NCBI RefSeq assembly: GCF_018130065.1
Contig: NZ_JAFCME010000004.1
Coordinates: 308,014-372,013, forward strand
Length of the DNA: 64,000 nucleotides
DNA from: Bradyrhizobium sp. AUGA SZCCT0158
Lineage (GTDB): Bacteria; Pseudomonadota; Alphaproteobacteria; Rhizobiales; Xanthobacteraceae
Direction: 5' to 3'
Under the pieces are notes generated by a model. It saw only the letters and a program-made list of their open reading frames with translations. It did not search any database and had not been told where the DNA came from. Every line of letters starts with the position of its first letter. Within the stretch, counting starts at the first letter, position 1. This document shows positions 26,575 through 36,178 of this stretch, piece after piece. The translations under genes and the position numbers were made by a program.

Positions 26575-27522
26575 TCAACGACATTCGATCATTGCGGCTT
26601 TGCGGATCTCGGCCAGATAGGCTTTCTGCTTCGCCTCGAACTTCTCGGTATACATCTTTTCGCGGATTTCCCGCTTCTTCGGCGAATCGACGGTGGTGGG
26701 CTTCCTGCTGCACAGGGCAACCATTTCCACGCCCTGCTTGGTGATCTCGGGCGGGGTCAGATGGCCGATCGGAGTCTTGTCGAGCAGCTCACGCAACGGG
26801 GGAGCAAGCTCGGTCGATGTTTTCGTGACGGAATCGCGGATCGTGCCGTTCTGCATCGCCTTGAAATAGGAGTTGGCCGCCTCGCAGCTCTGGACGCGCT
26901 CGCGCAGGACTTCGGCTTCCTTCTTCCGCGCTTCGATCGCGCTCGGCGGGGAGCCCCGCGGCACCAGCAGCACGATCGGCTGCATCTTGTATTCGAAGGC
27001 TTCGACCTTCGTCGCTTCGCCGCCTTCCTGGGCGGCGGCGTTGACTTCCTTTTCGCCGACCTGGAGGCTCTCCTTGTAGCGGCCGCGCACCAGGCTGGTC
27101 CAAACCATCTCGGCCTTCAGGCGCGCCTTCAGGGTCTCCGGCCGGATGCCCTGACTTTCCAGTGATTTTGTCAGCTGCTCAGTCGAGATTCGCATCCGCG
27201 AACCCATCTGGGCGTAGGACTGATCGACATCGCTCGCCGTGGGGTCGACGCCGAATTTCTTGGCTTCCCGGATCTTCACCTTTTCGTCGATCAGCTGGTC
27301 GATCACTTCCTGGCGGGGCATCTGCTTGCGGGTCGTCAGGAAGTTCAGCTTGGTGCGCTGCTCGATATCGAGATTGGTGATGGGCTCGCCAGTGACCATA
27401 CAGGCGATCGATTGCGCGTGCAGGTGAGTGCCGCTGCTGGTGAGCATGGCGAGCGCAACCGAGCAGCCTGCGATCCGGGACCGGAGGCGATGATGTCGAG
27501 GCTTGATAGTCGTCATGCTCAT
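26575..27522 (-). CDS. surA: SurA-type periplasmic chaperone / prolyl isomerase
   Basis: Helps fold outer-membrane beta-barrels such as LptD. A signal sequence follows the start (hydrophobic CSVALAMLTSSGTHLHAQS), then the SurA N-terminal domain (ITNLDIEQRTKLNFL...QEVIDQLIDEKVKIREAKKFG). The remaining part (about 170-260) corresponds to a reduced PPIase-like segment. At 315 aa it is shorter than E. coli SurA and seems to have lost one or both full parvulin domains, as in other Rhizobiales. Start is uncertain: ATGs at 27522 and 27516, or TTG at 27552. It lies directly behind lptD. Confidence 0.85.
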   Translation of the reverse strand: MSMTTIKPRHHRLRSRIAGCSVALAMLTSSGTHLHAQSIACMVTGEPITNLDIEQRTKLNFLTTRKQMPRQEVIDQLIDEKVKIREAKKFGVDPTASDVDQSYAQMGSRMRISTEQLTKSLESQGIRPETLKARLKAEMVWTSLVRGRYKESLQVGEKEVNAAAQEGGEATKVEAFEYKMQPIVLLVPRGSPPSAIEARKKEAEVLRERVQSCEAANSYFKAMQNGTIRDSVTKTSTELAPPLRELLDKTPIGHLTPPEITKQGVEMVALCSRKPTTVDSPKKREIREKMYTEKFEAKQKAYLAEIRKAAMIECR

Positions 27523-27587
27523 GTCAGGCGCATCAACCAATTCGATCCGCAATACGCCGGGAACTGTTCGACAAGGCTTCGCCCACG

Positions 27588-30086
27588 CTACTGAAGGCCG
27601 CCGGCGCCGGTGGCCGACGTGGACGAATTCGCGATGGTCCGCAGTCCGATCTGAAGCATGAACCCGTGACTGAGGACCGGCGGCGTGGTGCCGGCGGAAT
27701 AGGTGTAGGACGTCACATAATTGGCAGCGAGTACGAAGCAGTCGTCCACATAGCCTGCGCCGATGATGTACTGATTGAGCTTGTTGGCTTCAAGATCCCA
27801 CCGCGCGGAACCCGACACCACCCAGTTCGTCGCCAGCTTGACCGATGCGCTGCCGAGCAGGCCCTCGCGCCGGGTCAGGTACCCAAGGGCCGGCTGCTCC
27901 GCATAATTGCCGTACAGCAGGCTGACCGACCAGCGGTCGAACGACGCGCGGCCCTCGGCCTCGAAACGGTTGAGGTTGAGCGTCGCTTCGTCCATGCGCC
28001 CGCGCACGCTGAACGTATAGGTCCGGTTGGGCGAATAATTAACGCGGGCGACATAGTCGGAGCGCGTGTTCTGCAGGCCGGAATCGACCCCGGTATTGGT
28101 CAGGTCGGCGACCGCGAACGAGTTCATGCCGAACAGCTGATAGGATTGACCGAACAGCACGTTGATGCTGCCGCCGCGGTCGAACTGCGTGGTCGCCTGC
28201 ACGCCGACATTGGCGCGGCCGCCGCCTTCGATGCGGTCGTAGCCCGAGAACTTGTCCACCGCGAACAAATTGCTGGCGTCGAACACCATGCTCTGCGCGT
28301 CTTCGTTGGGCAGCCTGCCGGCAAAGGTCTCGTTGGGGCGGATGATGACCTGCGCGATCGGCTCGATCGTGGTGGTACCCCAGGGCTGAACGTTGATGAA
28401 GGGATAGCGATATTCGAGGCCGACGGTCGGCATCACGCGCAGCGCGGTGGTATCGCCGACAGGCAGGAAATTCGAGACGCCCGGCTGATTCGAAATCGAG
28501 GCATCGACCGCGTCGACGCGGGCGATCGCGAACGGCGTCCAGATTTGGCCGTAGGGGTCGGTGTACGACCGCCGCCACTGCGCTTCCGCGGTGAACCTTG
28601 TGTAGGTGCCGGGGATGCCGCGCAGCAGACACTGCGAGGGGACCCGCGCGAGCGGATCGGCGGACGCGGTGGTGCAGAGCCCGGTGGTGTTTGCGAGCGT
28701 CGTGATCGGGTCGAACGCCGCGGTCGAGCGCGACAAGCTGGTGAAGTTGGTCTTGTAGCTGACCTCACCGCCGAAGATCGGACTGTTGATCACGTTGGAA
28801 TAGTCGATCACCGGATGGATGACCGGAACCTTCTCCTGGCTGCCGGAGAAGCTGAGGTAGTAAATCGTGCGCGCGTCGAAGAAGCTGCGATTGCCGACGC
28901 CGGTCAGATAGAGCTGCGAGATCGCTTCGGTCGGCAGGCTCAGGAACGATCCCAGCGCATCCCTGTACTGGGCCAGCCGGTAGTCGGACATGAAGAAGTA
29001 GTCGGACAGCAGCACGCCGTCCCAACCCCAGGTCCATTTGTCGTTGATGGCGAACTGGCCCTTGGTTTCGACGCCGCCGCGGAGGTCGCGGTCGCCGGGC
29101 TGGCCGGCGAAGGCGCTGCGATCGAGCTGGTTGATGCCATAGGCGCGGATCGCATACGAGCCGTTGATCAGGCGCTGGCGGAATTCGCCCTGAAACAGCA
29201 CGCCTTGCCGGGTCGTGATACGCGGATTGAAGGTCGCGTCGTAGTCCGGCGCAATCGCCCAATAGAACGGCGTTTCCACGCCGTAGCCGTAGGGCGTGTA
29301 CGAGCTGAGGAACGGCATCAGGAAGCCGGTCTTGCGCTTCACGGTAGGATCGGGCGTCGAAAAATAGGGCAGATACGCCATCGGCACACCGAAGAATTCG
29401 AGCTGGGCGTTCTCGAAATACAGCATCTTCTCGGTCTGGTCGTGGATGATGCGCGCACCCTTGACCTGCCACAAAGGCGGCTTCTTCGGATCGTCCTTGC
29501 AGGGCGCGCAGGCGGTATACACGCCGTTTTCGAACACGGTATAATTGCCGCTGGTCCGGTCGGCACGGGTTGCCGCCATCCGCGTCGCATCCTCGGTGTC
29601 GACGCGCAGCGAATCGACGAAACCGTCACGGTAGTCGTCGCTCAGATCCATGATGTTGGCGTAGGTGACTTTGCCTTCGGCGTCCGTCAGGCGGATGTTG
29701 CCCTCGGCATGCAGGCGCTTGGTCTTCTGGTCGTAGATGACCTTGTCGGCCTCGACGCTGGTGCCGTTGTAAAACATCTGCACGTTGCCGACCGCCGACA
29801 CACGCTGGTTGTTGTAGTCGTAATCGACCTCGACGGCCTGCACGAGCATTTGCCCGTTGTTGTTGACGGGCCGTGGCGTCGCTTTGGGCGGCCGCGGATT
29901 GTAGGTGAAGCCTTGCGCGGAGGCGGGTGCCGTCGAGGCAAGCCCGATCACGCCTGCGAGGGCAAAGCCGGCGAGCAGGGCGATCATCGGGACGCTAACG
30001 GTGGCCAAGCGGTTCCGATAGCGGCGCAGCGGGCTGCACCGCCTGAACGCAGGCGACCTCAACTGGCGGGCGGCGACAACGGCCAC
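27588..30086 (-). CDS. lptD: LPS-assembly protein LptD
   Basis: Outer-membrane beta-barrel that inserts lipopolysaccharide into the outer leaflet with LptE. After a signal peptide (ending PASAQG) comes the OstA/jellyroll domain (DYDYNNQRVSAVGNVQMFYNGTSVEADKVIYD) and a barrel of about 550 residues. CAPC in the first part and further Cys in the barrel may form the family's disulfides. A GTG at 30086 is chosen: it sits seven bases after AGGAGG and overlaps the lptG stop (TAGTG). The longer ATG frame at 30152 lacks such support. This gives 832 aa. Confidence 0.93.
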   Translation of the reverse strand: MAVVAARQLRSPAFRRCSPLRRYRNRLATVSVPMIALLAGFALAGVIGLASTAPASAQGFTYNPRPPKATPRPVNNNGQMLVQAVEVDYDYNNQRVSAVGNVQMFYNGTSVEADKVIYDQKTKRLHAEGNIRLTDAEGKVTYANIMDLSDDYRDGFVDSLRVDTEDATRMAATRADRTSGNYTVFENGVYTACAPCKDDPKKPPLWQVKGARIIHDQTEKMLYFENAQLEFFGVPMAYLPYFSTPDPTVKRKTGFLMPFLSSYTPYGYGVETPFYWAIAPDYDATFNPRITTRQGVLFQGEFRQRLINGSYAIRAYGINQLDRSAFAGQPGDRDLRGGVETKGQFAINDKWTWGWDGVLLSDYFFMSDYRLAQYRDALGSFLSLPTEAISQLYLTGVGNRSFFDARTIYYLSFSGSQEKVPVIHPVIDYSNVINSPIFGGEVSYKTNFTSLSRSTAAFDPITTLANTTGLCTTASADPLARVPSQCLLRGIPGTYTRFTAEAQWRRSYTDPYGQIWTPFAIARVDAVDASISNQPGVSNFLPVGDTTALRVMPTVGLEYRYPFINVQPWGTTTIEPIAQVIIRPNETFAGRLPNEDAQSMVFDASNLFAVDKFSGYDRIEGGGRANVGVQATTQFDRGGSINVLFGQSYQLFGMNSFAVADLTNTGVDSGLQNTRSDYVARVNYSPNRTYTFSVRGRMDEATLNLNRFEAEGRASFDRWSVSLLYGNYAEQPALGYLTRREGLLGSASVKLATNWVVSGSARWDLEANKLNQYIIGAGYVDDCFVLAANYVTSYTYSAGTTPPVLSHGFMLQIGLRTIANSSTSATGAGGLQ

Positions 30087-31183
30087 TACCCGTCCTCCTG
30101 GTACAGCAAGGCCAAAAAACCGGTGAGGCCGCCCACGCATACGGGCAACCACGCCGCAGCGATGGGATGCATCAACTCAGCCTTGCTCAAATCCTCAGTT
30201 ACTTTCGACAGAACGTAGAGCAGAAAGCCCGCACCCACGCCACTCAAAACCATCTTTTGCACGCCGCCCATCCGGAAGAAGCGAAGGCTGACCGACGCCG
30301 CCAACATCACCATTGCAGCCAGCAAAAACGGCTGTGCGATGAGCTTGTGATACTGCAAACGGTAGCCGGCGGTCGCAAATCCCGAGCTCTCCGAAGATCG
30401 GATATAGCCGGGGAGTTGCCAAAAAGACACAGTTTCCGGGGTCGAGAAACTGTTGCGAATCTGGGCCGGCGTCAGGGTGGTTGTGATGTACAGGTTTTCC
30501 TGCTCGATCGGCGGCTTGTCGAGGGAGTATCGGCGCACCGATTTGAACACCCAGCGGCCTTCTTCCAGCGACGCCTCGCGGGCCTCGATTCGTTCCTTGA
30601 ACTGCAGGTCTGTATCGAATCGGAACACCGTGAGACCGGTCAGCCGCACGCCCTGCCGCTCGCTGCGGGCGGCGTTGATGATGGTCTGACCCTCGCTGTT
30701 GATCTGGTTGAGCCAGAATCCGGACGCGTCCTGGATGCCGCCGCCAGGTGCCGAGCCGAACAGTTCGGCCTCCATCCGCTTGGAAAGTTCGCGCAGGTTG
30801 GCCGACATCGGGTTGTAGGCGACCGTGGCGATGGTCCCGAGGATGATCGCGCTGGCCAGCGCCGGCGAGATGAACTGCCAGGCCGATACGCCGGCGGCGC
30901 GCGCGACCACGAGTTCGAGCCGCCGCGACAGCGCAAGGTAGCAGGTCATCGCGCCGATCAGGACGCAGAACGGCATCAGCTTTTCGAGCAGCTGCGGCAC
31001 GCGGTACAGCGAAGTCTGCGCGACCGTGATCGCCGACGCCGACGCCAGCCCCGAGGTCTTGCGCACCATTTCGATGTAGTCGACCAGCACCAGCAGCACG
31101 AAGATGCTCGCAAACACGCCCACTGCCGCGACCAGGAAGCGGCCGGCGAAGTATCGCCCGAGCGTATTGGTCAACATGCTCAT
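30086..31183 (-). CDS. lptG: LPS export permease LptG
   Basis: One of the two inner-membrane permease subunits of the LptB2FG transporter that pulls lipopolysaccharide towards LptC. YjgP/YjgQ family: three membrane helices (from about residue 15), a periplasmic beta-jellyroll (about 130-270) and three more helices. The ATG at 31183 overlaps the lptF stop (ATGA); an ATG two codons on is the alternative. Its stop overlaps the lptD start, so lptF, lptG and lptD are translationally linked. Confidence 0.95.
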   Translation of the reverse strand: MSMLTNTLGRYFAGRFLVAAVGVFASIFVLLVLVDYIEMVRKTSGLASASAITVAQTSLYRVPQLLEKLMPFCVLIGAMTCYLALSRRLELVVARAAGVSAWQFISPALASAIILGTIATVAYNPMSANLRELSKRMEAELFGSAPGGGIQDASGFWLNQINSEGQTIINAARSERQGVRLTGLTVFRFDTDLQFKERIEAREASLEEGRWVFKSVRRYSLDKPPIEQENLYITTTLTPAQIRNSFSTPETVSFWQLPGYIRSSESSGFATAGYRLQYHKLIAQPFLLAAMVMLAASVSLRFFRMGGVQKMVLSGVGAGFLLYVLSKVTEDLSKAELMHPIAAAWLPVCVGGLTGFLALLYQEDG

Positions 31184-32346
31184 GCTGTGGCCGGCCGTCC
31201 AAAGAGCCGCGCGAGGCGCGCATTCGATTTGTTGATCGCCTCGATCAGGCCGGCCGGCGGTTCCACCACCACGCCGCCGACGATCATCCACAGGCCGACG
31301 CCGATCGATGCGAACAGCATCACATACTGGACCAGCGCGGCGGTGGGATTCTTCACCGCCATGACGGAGCAGGCGAATCCGGCCATGCGCAGGCCGAACA
31401 CCGCGATAATCGAACCGCCGATCGAAAAATTGCGGCTCTGCCGCGTGGTGCGCGGCGTGCCCAGGAACGCGAACGTCAGGACCGCGAACGCGAACGGATA
31501 CACCGGCGCCATCAAGCGGTCGTGCAATTCGGCGTAAAATTGCCCGCCCAGTTTCTTGAACACCGGGTCGTTTTCATCCGGCGAAGCCAGTTCCCAGAGG
31601 TAGCGTTCGCGAATCCCCAGTATCGTGTCGCGCTGATTGGAGAATTTGGACATGTCGAATGCGTAGCGCCCGAACGCCACCAGTGCGGGGTCGCGCTTGC
31701 CCGCTTCGAATCGCTCGAGGTTGCCGTCTTCCAGCACGAGATACGAGCCATTCTCGTTCTTCAGCACCGTGCCGTGATCCGCGATGATGGTGACGCGCTC
31801 CTTCGGATCGCGGCGATCGTCGACGAAGATGCCGGCGAGCACGCCGCCCGGCAGGCGTTCGCGGATGCGAATCGTCAGGTTCTGGTCGAGCTGGGCGAAA
31901 CGACCGGGCTGCAGGATGTTGGTCAGCACGTCGGCGGTGATCTCGGCGTCCCATTGCTTGATCCGGCGCATGCCGTCGGGAGCGAGGTAGGCGCCGATGA
32001 AGGCGACCATCAGCGCCACCACGCAGGTGGCGTAGAAGAAGGGACGGAACAGCCGGAACGGCGAAAAGCCGGCGGCGTTCATCACGATGATTTCCGAATC
32101 GGTGGCGAGCTTGTTCAGCGTGTGGGAGACCGCGATCATCAGCGCGATCGGTGCGATGATCAGAACCAGCGCGGGAATCACCAGGCTGGTGATGCCGAGG
32201 AAGGTGATGATGGTCTGACCCTGGCTGGTCATCAGGTCGATGCCGCGCAACGCCTGCGTAATCCAGATCACGCCCGTCAGGCTGACCAGGACCAGCGCAA
32301 ACGACGCAAGCGTCGTGCGGAAGATATACTTGTCGATCGACCCCAT
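31180..32346 (-). CDS. lptF: LPS export permease LptF
   Basis: Partner of LptG in the LptB2FG ABC transporter. Begins MGSIDKYIFRTTLASFALVLVSLTGVIWITQALRGIDL, typical of LptF, with six membrane helices split by a periplasmic domain (about 135-260, including the GVLAGIFVDDRRDPKE strand). Length 388 aa. First gene of the operon lptF-lptG-lptD-surA-pdxA-rsmA. LptB, LptA and LptC genes are not in this window, as is common. Confidence 0.95.
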   Translation of the reverse strand: MGSIDKYIFRTTLASFALVLVSLTGVIWITQALRGIDLMTSQGQTIITFLGITSLVIPALVLIIAPIALMIAVSHTLNKLATDSEIIVMNAAGFSPFRLFRPFFYATCVVALMVAFIGAYLAPDGMRRIKQWDAEITADVLTNILQPGRFAQLDQNLTIRIRERLPGGVLAGIFVDDRRDPKERVTIIADHGTVLKNENGSYLVLEDGNLERFEAGKRDPALVAFGRYAFDMSKFSNQRDTILGIRERYLWELASPDENDPVFKKLGGQFYAELHDRLMAPVYPFAFAVLTFAFLGTPRTTRQSRNFSIGGSIIAVFGLRMAGFACSVMAVKNPTAALVQYVMLFASIGVGLWMIVGGVVVEPPAGLIEAINKSNARLARLFGRPATA

Positions 32347-32710
32347 CGTTTACCGCACGATCCCACCTAGCGTGCCAAAAGAGCGGCTTGCGACCAATCC
32401 CGAAAACCGGGATCCCCAAGGTCGCGCCGCCAGCCTTTCAGCCATCTACGCTCTCACTACCATCCCTTTGATCCGTCAACAAAATGGCCGGGCCGTGGCA
32501 CCCCTAGGATATGGTTAATTATTCGGCCCCTGTGGCCTTGCGGCCACGCAGGCGCTTGGCAGCGCCGCGGCTGACAGGCCATAGTGTGGCAAACCAAGGT
32601 CCCGGCCGATCGGGACCGCCACCGACGAGACCATTCTGAATACCGCTCCGCGTATCCTTGGGACCGCTTCCGGTCCCGAAATCAGCCCCTGAATTCTGGA
32701 GGAATTGCCT
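32347..32710. promoter_or_regulatory. divergent space between lptF and pepA
   Basis: This 364-base stretch must hold the promoters of both divergent operons. It contains a small hairpin GTGGCC-TTGC-GGCCAC (about 32532-32547). A second hairpin, GGGACCG-CTTC-CGGTCCC (32660-32677), lies in the pepA leader. TTGGCA at 32556-32561 with CATAGT 18 bases on is a weak pepA promoter candidate. No gene is seen. Confidence 0.4.
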
Positions 32711-34210
32711 ATGTCCGACGCCGTCAAGGTCGGCTTTATCCCGTTTTCCGCGGCGGTTCGCGGCATTCTGGTGGTGTTTTGCGACGATGCGCTGAAGTTC
32801 GGCGCGGCGACCCGCAAGGCGCTGGGATCAGCGGCCGACACCGTCAAGCGGGCGGCGGCGGCCAACCAGTTCAAGGGCAAAAGCGGCGCGGCGCTGGACA
32901 TCCTGGCGCCGGAGGGAATCAAGGCGCCGCGGCTGATCGTCGTCGGTCTCGGGAAATCGTCGGCGCTGAAGGAGAAGGATTTTCTCAAATTCGGCGGCGT
33001 CACCGCCGGCAAGCTCAATGCCGCCAGCGACGCCGTTACCATCATCGCCGAACTGCCGGATGGCGCGATGCAGCCCGATCAGGCCGCCGCCATCGCGGCG
33101 GGCGTCCGGCTGCGCGCCTATAAATTCGACCGCTACAAGACCAAGAAAAAGGACGAAAACGGCGCCTTGCGATCAGATGTTTCGATTGCAGTGGCCGACG
33201 TTAATGCTGCGCGAAAAGCCTTCGCGCCGGAATCCCACGTCGTCGACGGCGTGATCATCGCGCGCGAGCTCGTCAACGAGCCGCCGAACGTGCTTTTCCC
33301 GATCGAGTTCGCACGCCGCGCCAGTCAGCTCAAGAAGGTCGGCGTCAATGTCGAGGTGCTCGACGTCAAGGCGATGACCAGGCTCGGCATGGGTGCGCTG
33401 CTCGGCGTCGGCCAGGGCTCGACCCGGCCCAGCCGCACCGTGATCATGCGCTGGAACGGCGGCAAGAAGGGCGAGCAGCCGGTTGCCTTCATCGGCAAGG
33501 GCGTTTGCTTCGACACCGGCGGCATTTCCATCAAGGGCGCCGCCAGCATGGAAGACATGAAAGGCGACATGGGGGGAGCCGCCTGCGTCGTCGGCCTGAT
33601 GCATGCGCTGGCGGCGCGCAAGGCCAGGATCAACGTGGTCGGCGCCATCGGCCTCGTCGAGAACATGCCTGACGGCAACGCCCAGCGTCCCGGCGACATC
33701 GTGACCTCGATGTCGGGGCAGACCATCGAAATCATCAACACCGATGCCGAAGGCCGGCTCGTGCTGGCCGACGTGCTCTGGCACGTCAACAAGAAGTTCA
33801 AGCCGAAATTCATGGTCGATCTGGCCACGCTGACCGGCGCGATCATGGTCGCGCTCGGCACCGAACATGCCGGCCTGTTCTCCAACAATGACGAGTTATC
33901 GGAACGGCTGAGCAAGGTCGGCCTCGACACTGGCGAGAAAGTCTGGCGACTGCCGCTCGGTCCGGAATACGACAAGCTGATGGATTCGCAATTTGCCGAC
34001 ATGAAGAATGCCGGTGCACGGTACGGCGGCTCGATCACCGCCGCCCAGTTCCTGCAGCGTTTCGTCGACGATACGCCGTGGGCGCATCTCGACATCGCGG
34101 GAACCGCGATGGGCGCGCCGAAAACCGACATCAATCAAAGTTGGGGCTCCGGCTACGGCGTGCGATTGCTCGACCGGCTGGTCTCGGAATATTACGAAGC
34201 CAAGAAATAG
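32711..34210 (+). CDS. pepA: leucyl aminopeptidase
   Basis: Cytosolic two-metal M17 exopeptidase that removes N-terminal residues from peptides. The C-terminal catalytic half carries [16 protein letters not shown] (metal and Lys), the signature [14 protein letters not shown] (about 345) and the VDLATLTGA strand. The N-terminal domain (about 1-165) is the variable regulatory part. GGAGG lies before the ATG at 32711; an in-frame TTG two codons upstream is not needed. 499 aa. The next gene, holC, follows after 33 bases; pepA-holC is a common pair. Confidence 0.96.
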   Translation: MSDAVKVGFIPFSAAVRGILVVFCDDALKFGAATRKALGSAADTVKRAAAANQFKGKSGAALDILAPEGIKAPRLIVVGLGKSSALKEKDFLKFGGVTAGKLNAASDAVTIIAELPDGAMQPDQAAAIAAGVRLRAYKFDRYKTKKKDENGALRSDVSIAVADVNAARKAFAPESHVVDGVIIARELVNEPPNVLFPIEFARRASQLKKVGVNVEVLDVKAMTRLGMGALLGVGQGSTRPSRTVIMRWNGGKKGEQPVAFIGKGVCFDTGGISIKGAASMEDMKGDMGGAACVVGLMHALAARKARINVVGAIGLVENMPDGNAQRPGDIVTSMSGQTIEIINTDAEGRLVLADVLWHVNKKFKPKFMVDLATLTGAIMVALGTEHAGLFSNNDELSERLSKVGLDTGEKVWRLPLGPEYDKLMDSQFADMKNAGARYGGSITAAQFLQRFVDDTPWAHLDIAGTAMGAPKTDINQSWGSGYGVRLLDRLVSEYYEAKK

Positions 34211-34243
34211 CAGCGCAATATTAGCGGAAGAGCAGAAACCTGC

Positions 34244-34696
34244 ATGACGGAAGTCCTGTTCTACCATTTGCAGAACATGTCGCTCGAAAGCGTCCTGCCG
34301 CCGCTGTTGGAAAAGTCGCTGGAGCGGGGCTGGCGCGTGGTCGTGCAATCGACCTCGCAGGAACGCACCGATGCGCTCGATGCGCATCTGTGGACCTACA
34401 GCGACGATTCGTTCCTGCCGCACGCCACCTGGCGCGCCGCAGATGCGCCGGATCAGCCCATCATCCTTTCGACTGAGGAGGGCAATCCGAATCGCGCCAA
34501 TGTCAGGTTCCTGATCGACAATGCCGCACTCCCTGCGGATTCCGACAGCTACGAGCGCCTGGTGCTGGTGTTCAACGGCGACGATGCCGACGCGCTGACC
34601 GCGGCGCGTGGCGTCTGGACCGATTGCAAGGCCCGCGGCTTCGAGGTGACCTATTGGCAGGCCGACGAGAGGGGCCGCTGGCAGCGCCGGCAATAG
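34244..34696 (+). CDS. holC: DNA polymerase III subunit chi
   Basis: Clamp-loader accessory subunit that links the polymerase III holoenzyme to single-stranded DNA binding protein. The 150-residue product begins TEVLFYHLQNMSLESVLPPLLEKSLERGWR and contains TEEGNPNRANVRFLIDNA, the usual chi core. It sits directly after pepA, as in many proteobacteria. No psi subunit is expected in alphaproteobacteria. Confidence 0.93.
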   Translation: MTEVLFYHLQNMSLESVLPPLLEKSLERGWRVVVQSTSQERTDALDAHLWTYSDDSFLPHATWRAADAPDQPIILSTEEGNPNRANVRFLIDNAALPADSDSYERLVLVFNGDDADALTAARGVWTDCKARGFEVTYWQADERGRWQRRQ

Positions 34697-34825
34697 CGAT
34701 ATAAGACAATTAATGATAATTTGAAGTTTCTTCCGGCAGACTTGTGGGTAGCCATGGTCGTGCCGCAAAGTGATGTTGGGACAAGTAGTTACATATCAAG
34801 GGCGGGGGAGCCTGGGTCCAGCGTG

Positions 34826-35353
34826 CGAGACGGAACGTTCAATCGAAAGCCATTGGTGGCGTTGCTTCTGCTCGGTCCCGTGATCGCGGGCTGCAGCAGC
34901 GCGCCTGACCTGCTTTCGAAGGATGCCGATTGGTTCTCGCGTCCCGGCCGCGTTTTCATCAAGAGCATTTCGATCGAGACGCCGCCGCTGACGCCGGACA
35001 AGCCGGTCACGGCAGAAGAGCTCGTCTCCGCCGACGGCGCCTGTCCGGGAATGGCGCCGCCATCAGGCGCTGCCGACGCCAATGCGCAGGCTGGTACGCC
35101 GCCCTCGACGACCGGTAGCGTCGCGCTTGGCCATACCGAATGCGATGTGGTGCGCGGCATCGGCGCGCCCGACAGCGTCAACTTCTCGAATAATCCCCGC
35201 GGCGATCGCGTTGCGATCGTCACCTATTCGCGCGGCCAGCGCGCCGGCATCTACACCTTCACCGCTGGACGTCTGTCGTCGATCGAGCGCGGGCCCGAGC
35301 CGGTGCAACAGCCGAGGGGCGCCAAGCCGAAGCGAAAGCCGGCGGCGACGTAA
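34826..35353 (+). CDS. lipoprotein with BamE-like repeat region
   Basis: A GTG at 34826 gives a 175-residue protein with a compact lipoprotein signal: Arg/Lys, then LVALLLLGPVIAGC, with the lipobox Cys at about 24. The mature part has a Thr/Pro/Ala-rich middle and a C-terminal domain LGHTECDVVRGIGAPDSVNFSNNPRGDR...YTFTAGRLSSIE. The 'G.tECDVVR..G.PD' pattern resembles SmpA/OmlA (BamE) folds, which bind barrel-assembly partners. Upstream in-frame starts exist (TTG 34721, ATG 34754), but they would bury the signal sequence. Function not known. Confidence 0.7.
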   Translation, partial: RDGTFNRKPLVALLLLGPVIAGCSSAPDLLSKDADWFSRPGRVFIKSISIETPPLTPDKPVTAEELVSADGACPGMAPPSGAADANAQAGTPPSTTGSVALGHTECDVVRGIGAPDSVNFSNNPRGDRVAIVTYSRGQRAGIYTFTAGRLSSIERGPEPVQQPRGAKPKRKPAAT

Positions 35354-35406
35354 GCCGGAATGGTGGAAGTTCGGATCATCAACCCGCTCGGGGAGGTGGC
35401 ATCCGC

Positions 35407-36135
35407 TCAGCGTTGAGCGACCACCAACAACATCATCGGCCGCTCCAGTTCTTCAGCCAGATCAGGGTTGCTGGCAACCTCATCGTCTGCGGGACTCCAC
35501 TCCTGAACATGTCGGATAGTGAAGTTGGCACCGATCAGGATGTTTAGCGTTGTTCCGATCGTCCGGTGATATTTCAGCACGTCTTTCGCGAGCCAATCTG
35601 TCCTTCGGGGACCCTCGACGGAATATTGATTGACCGGCCACGTCCTGCGGCCATCACCATCAACCGACCAGCCCGGACGGGTCGGCGCCATGTAGATTGG
35701 ATGCTCGATCGTGAAGACGAGGTGCGCGCCTGACGTGAGCGAGCGATGCACCGTCCGAACCAGTCTTTCGAAATCCTGCACGTAGTGAAACGCAAGCGAA
35801 CTATAAGCCAGATCGAAAGAGGCTTCGGGTAGATCGAGATGATCGAGGTCAGCGATCGCATATTCGATGTCCGGATCGCTTGTATCGGCGGTGGCTCGAG
35901 CAATCATGTTCTCGGAAATATCCAGCGCGAGGATATGCGCTGCGCCATGCATCTTTGCCCACCGGGCGAACCAGCCGAAGCCGCAGCCGAGATCGACGAT
36001 CCGCTTGCCGTTGAGATTCGGAAGCAGCGCGCGTATCGCGGGCCATTCCGGAGCGCCGTCGAGCCCGTGCACTGAGCGGCGCAACTTGCCGTAACCGGCA
36101 AAAAACTCGGGATTGTCGTAGATGTTCTGCGCCAT
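35407..36135 (-). CDS. class I SAM-dependent methyltransferase
   Basis: A 242-residue methyltransferase. SAM motif I is IVDLGCGFGWFARWA (about 46-60), motif II is ALDISENMI, the acidic turn is IADLDHLDLPEASFDLAYSSLAFHYV, and the C terminus resembles UbiE-like small-molecule methylases. The ATG at 36135 is chosen; a start at 36198 would overlap the ABC-F gene upstream. GC bias at third positions is lower than in its neighbours, which may mean recent acquisition. Substrate unknown. Confidence 0.87.
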   Translation of the reverse strand: MAQNIYDNPEFFAGYGKLRRSVHGLDGAPEWPAIRALLPNLNGKRIVDLGCGFGWFARWAKMHGAAHILALDISENMIARATADTSDPDIEYAIADLDHLDLPEASFDLAYSSLAFHYVQDFERLVRTVHRSLTSGAHLVFTIEHPIYMAPTRPGWSVDGDGRRTWPVNQYSVEGPRRTDWLAKDVLKYHRTIGTTLNILIGANFTIRHVQEWSPADDEVASNPDLAEELERPMMLLVVAQR

Positions 36136-36178
36136 TCTCGGCTCCGCAGGTACGGGGGCGGTTTGCCCAAGATCGCTT

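Noticed and set aside
27666..30218. 850-residue open frame on the plus strand
   Set aside because: Runs antisense through lptD; composition Arg/Gly/Asp/Val-rich with no motif, while the lptD frame is certain.
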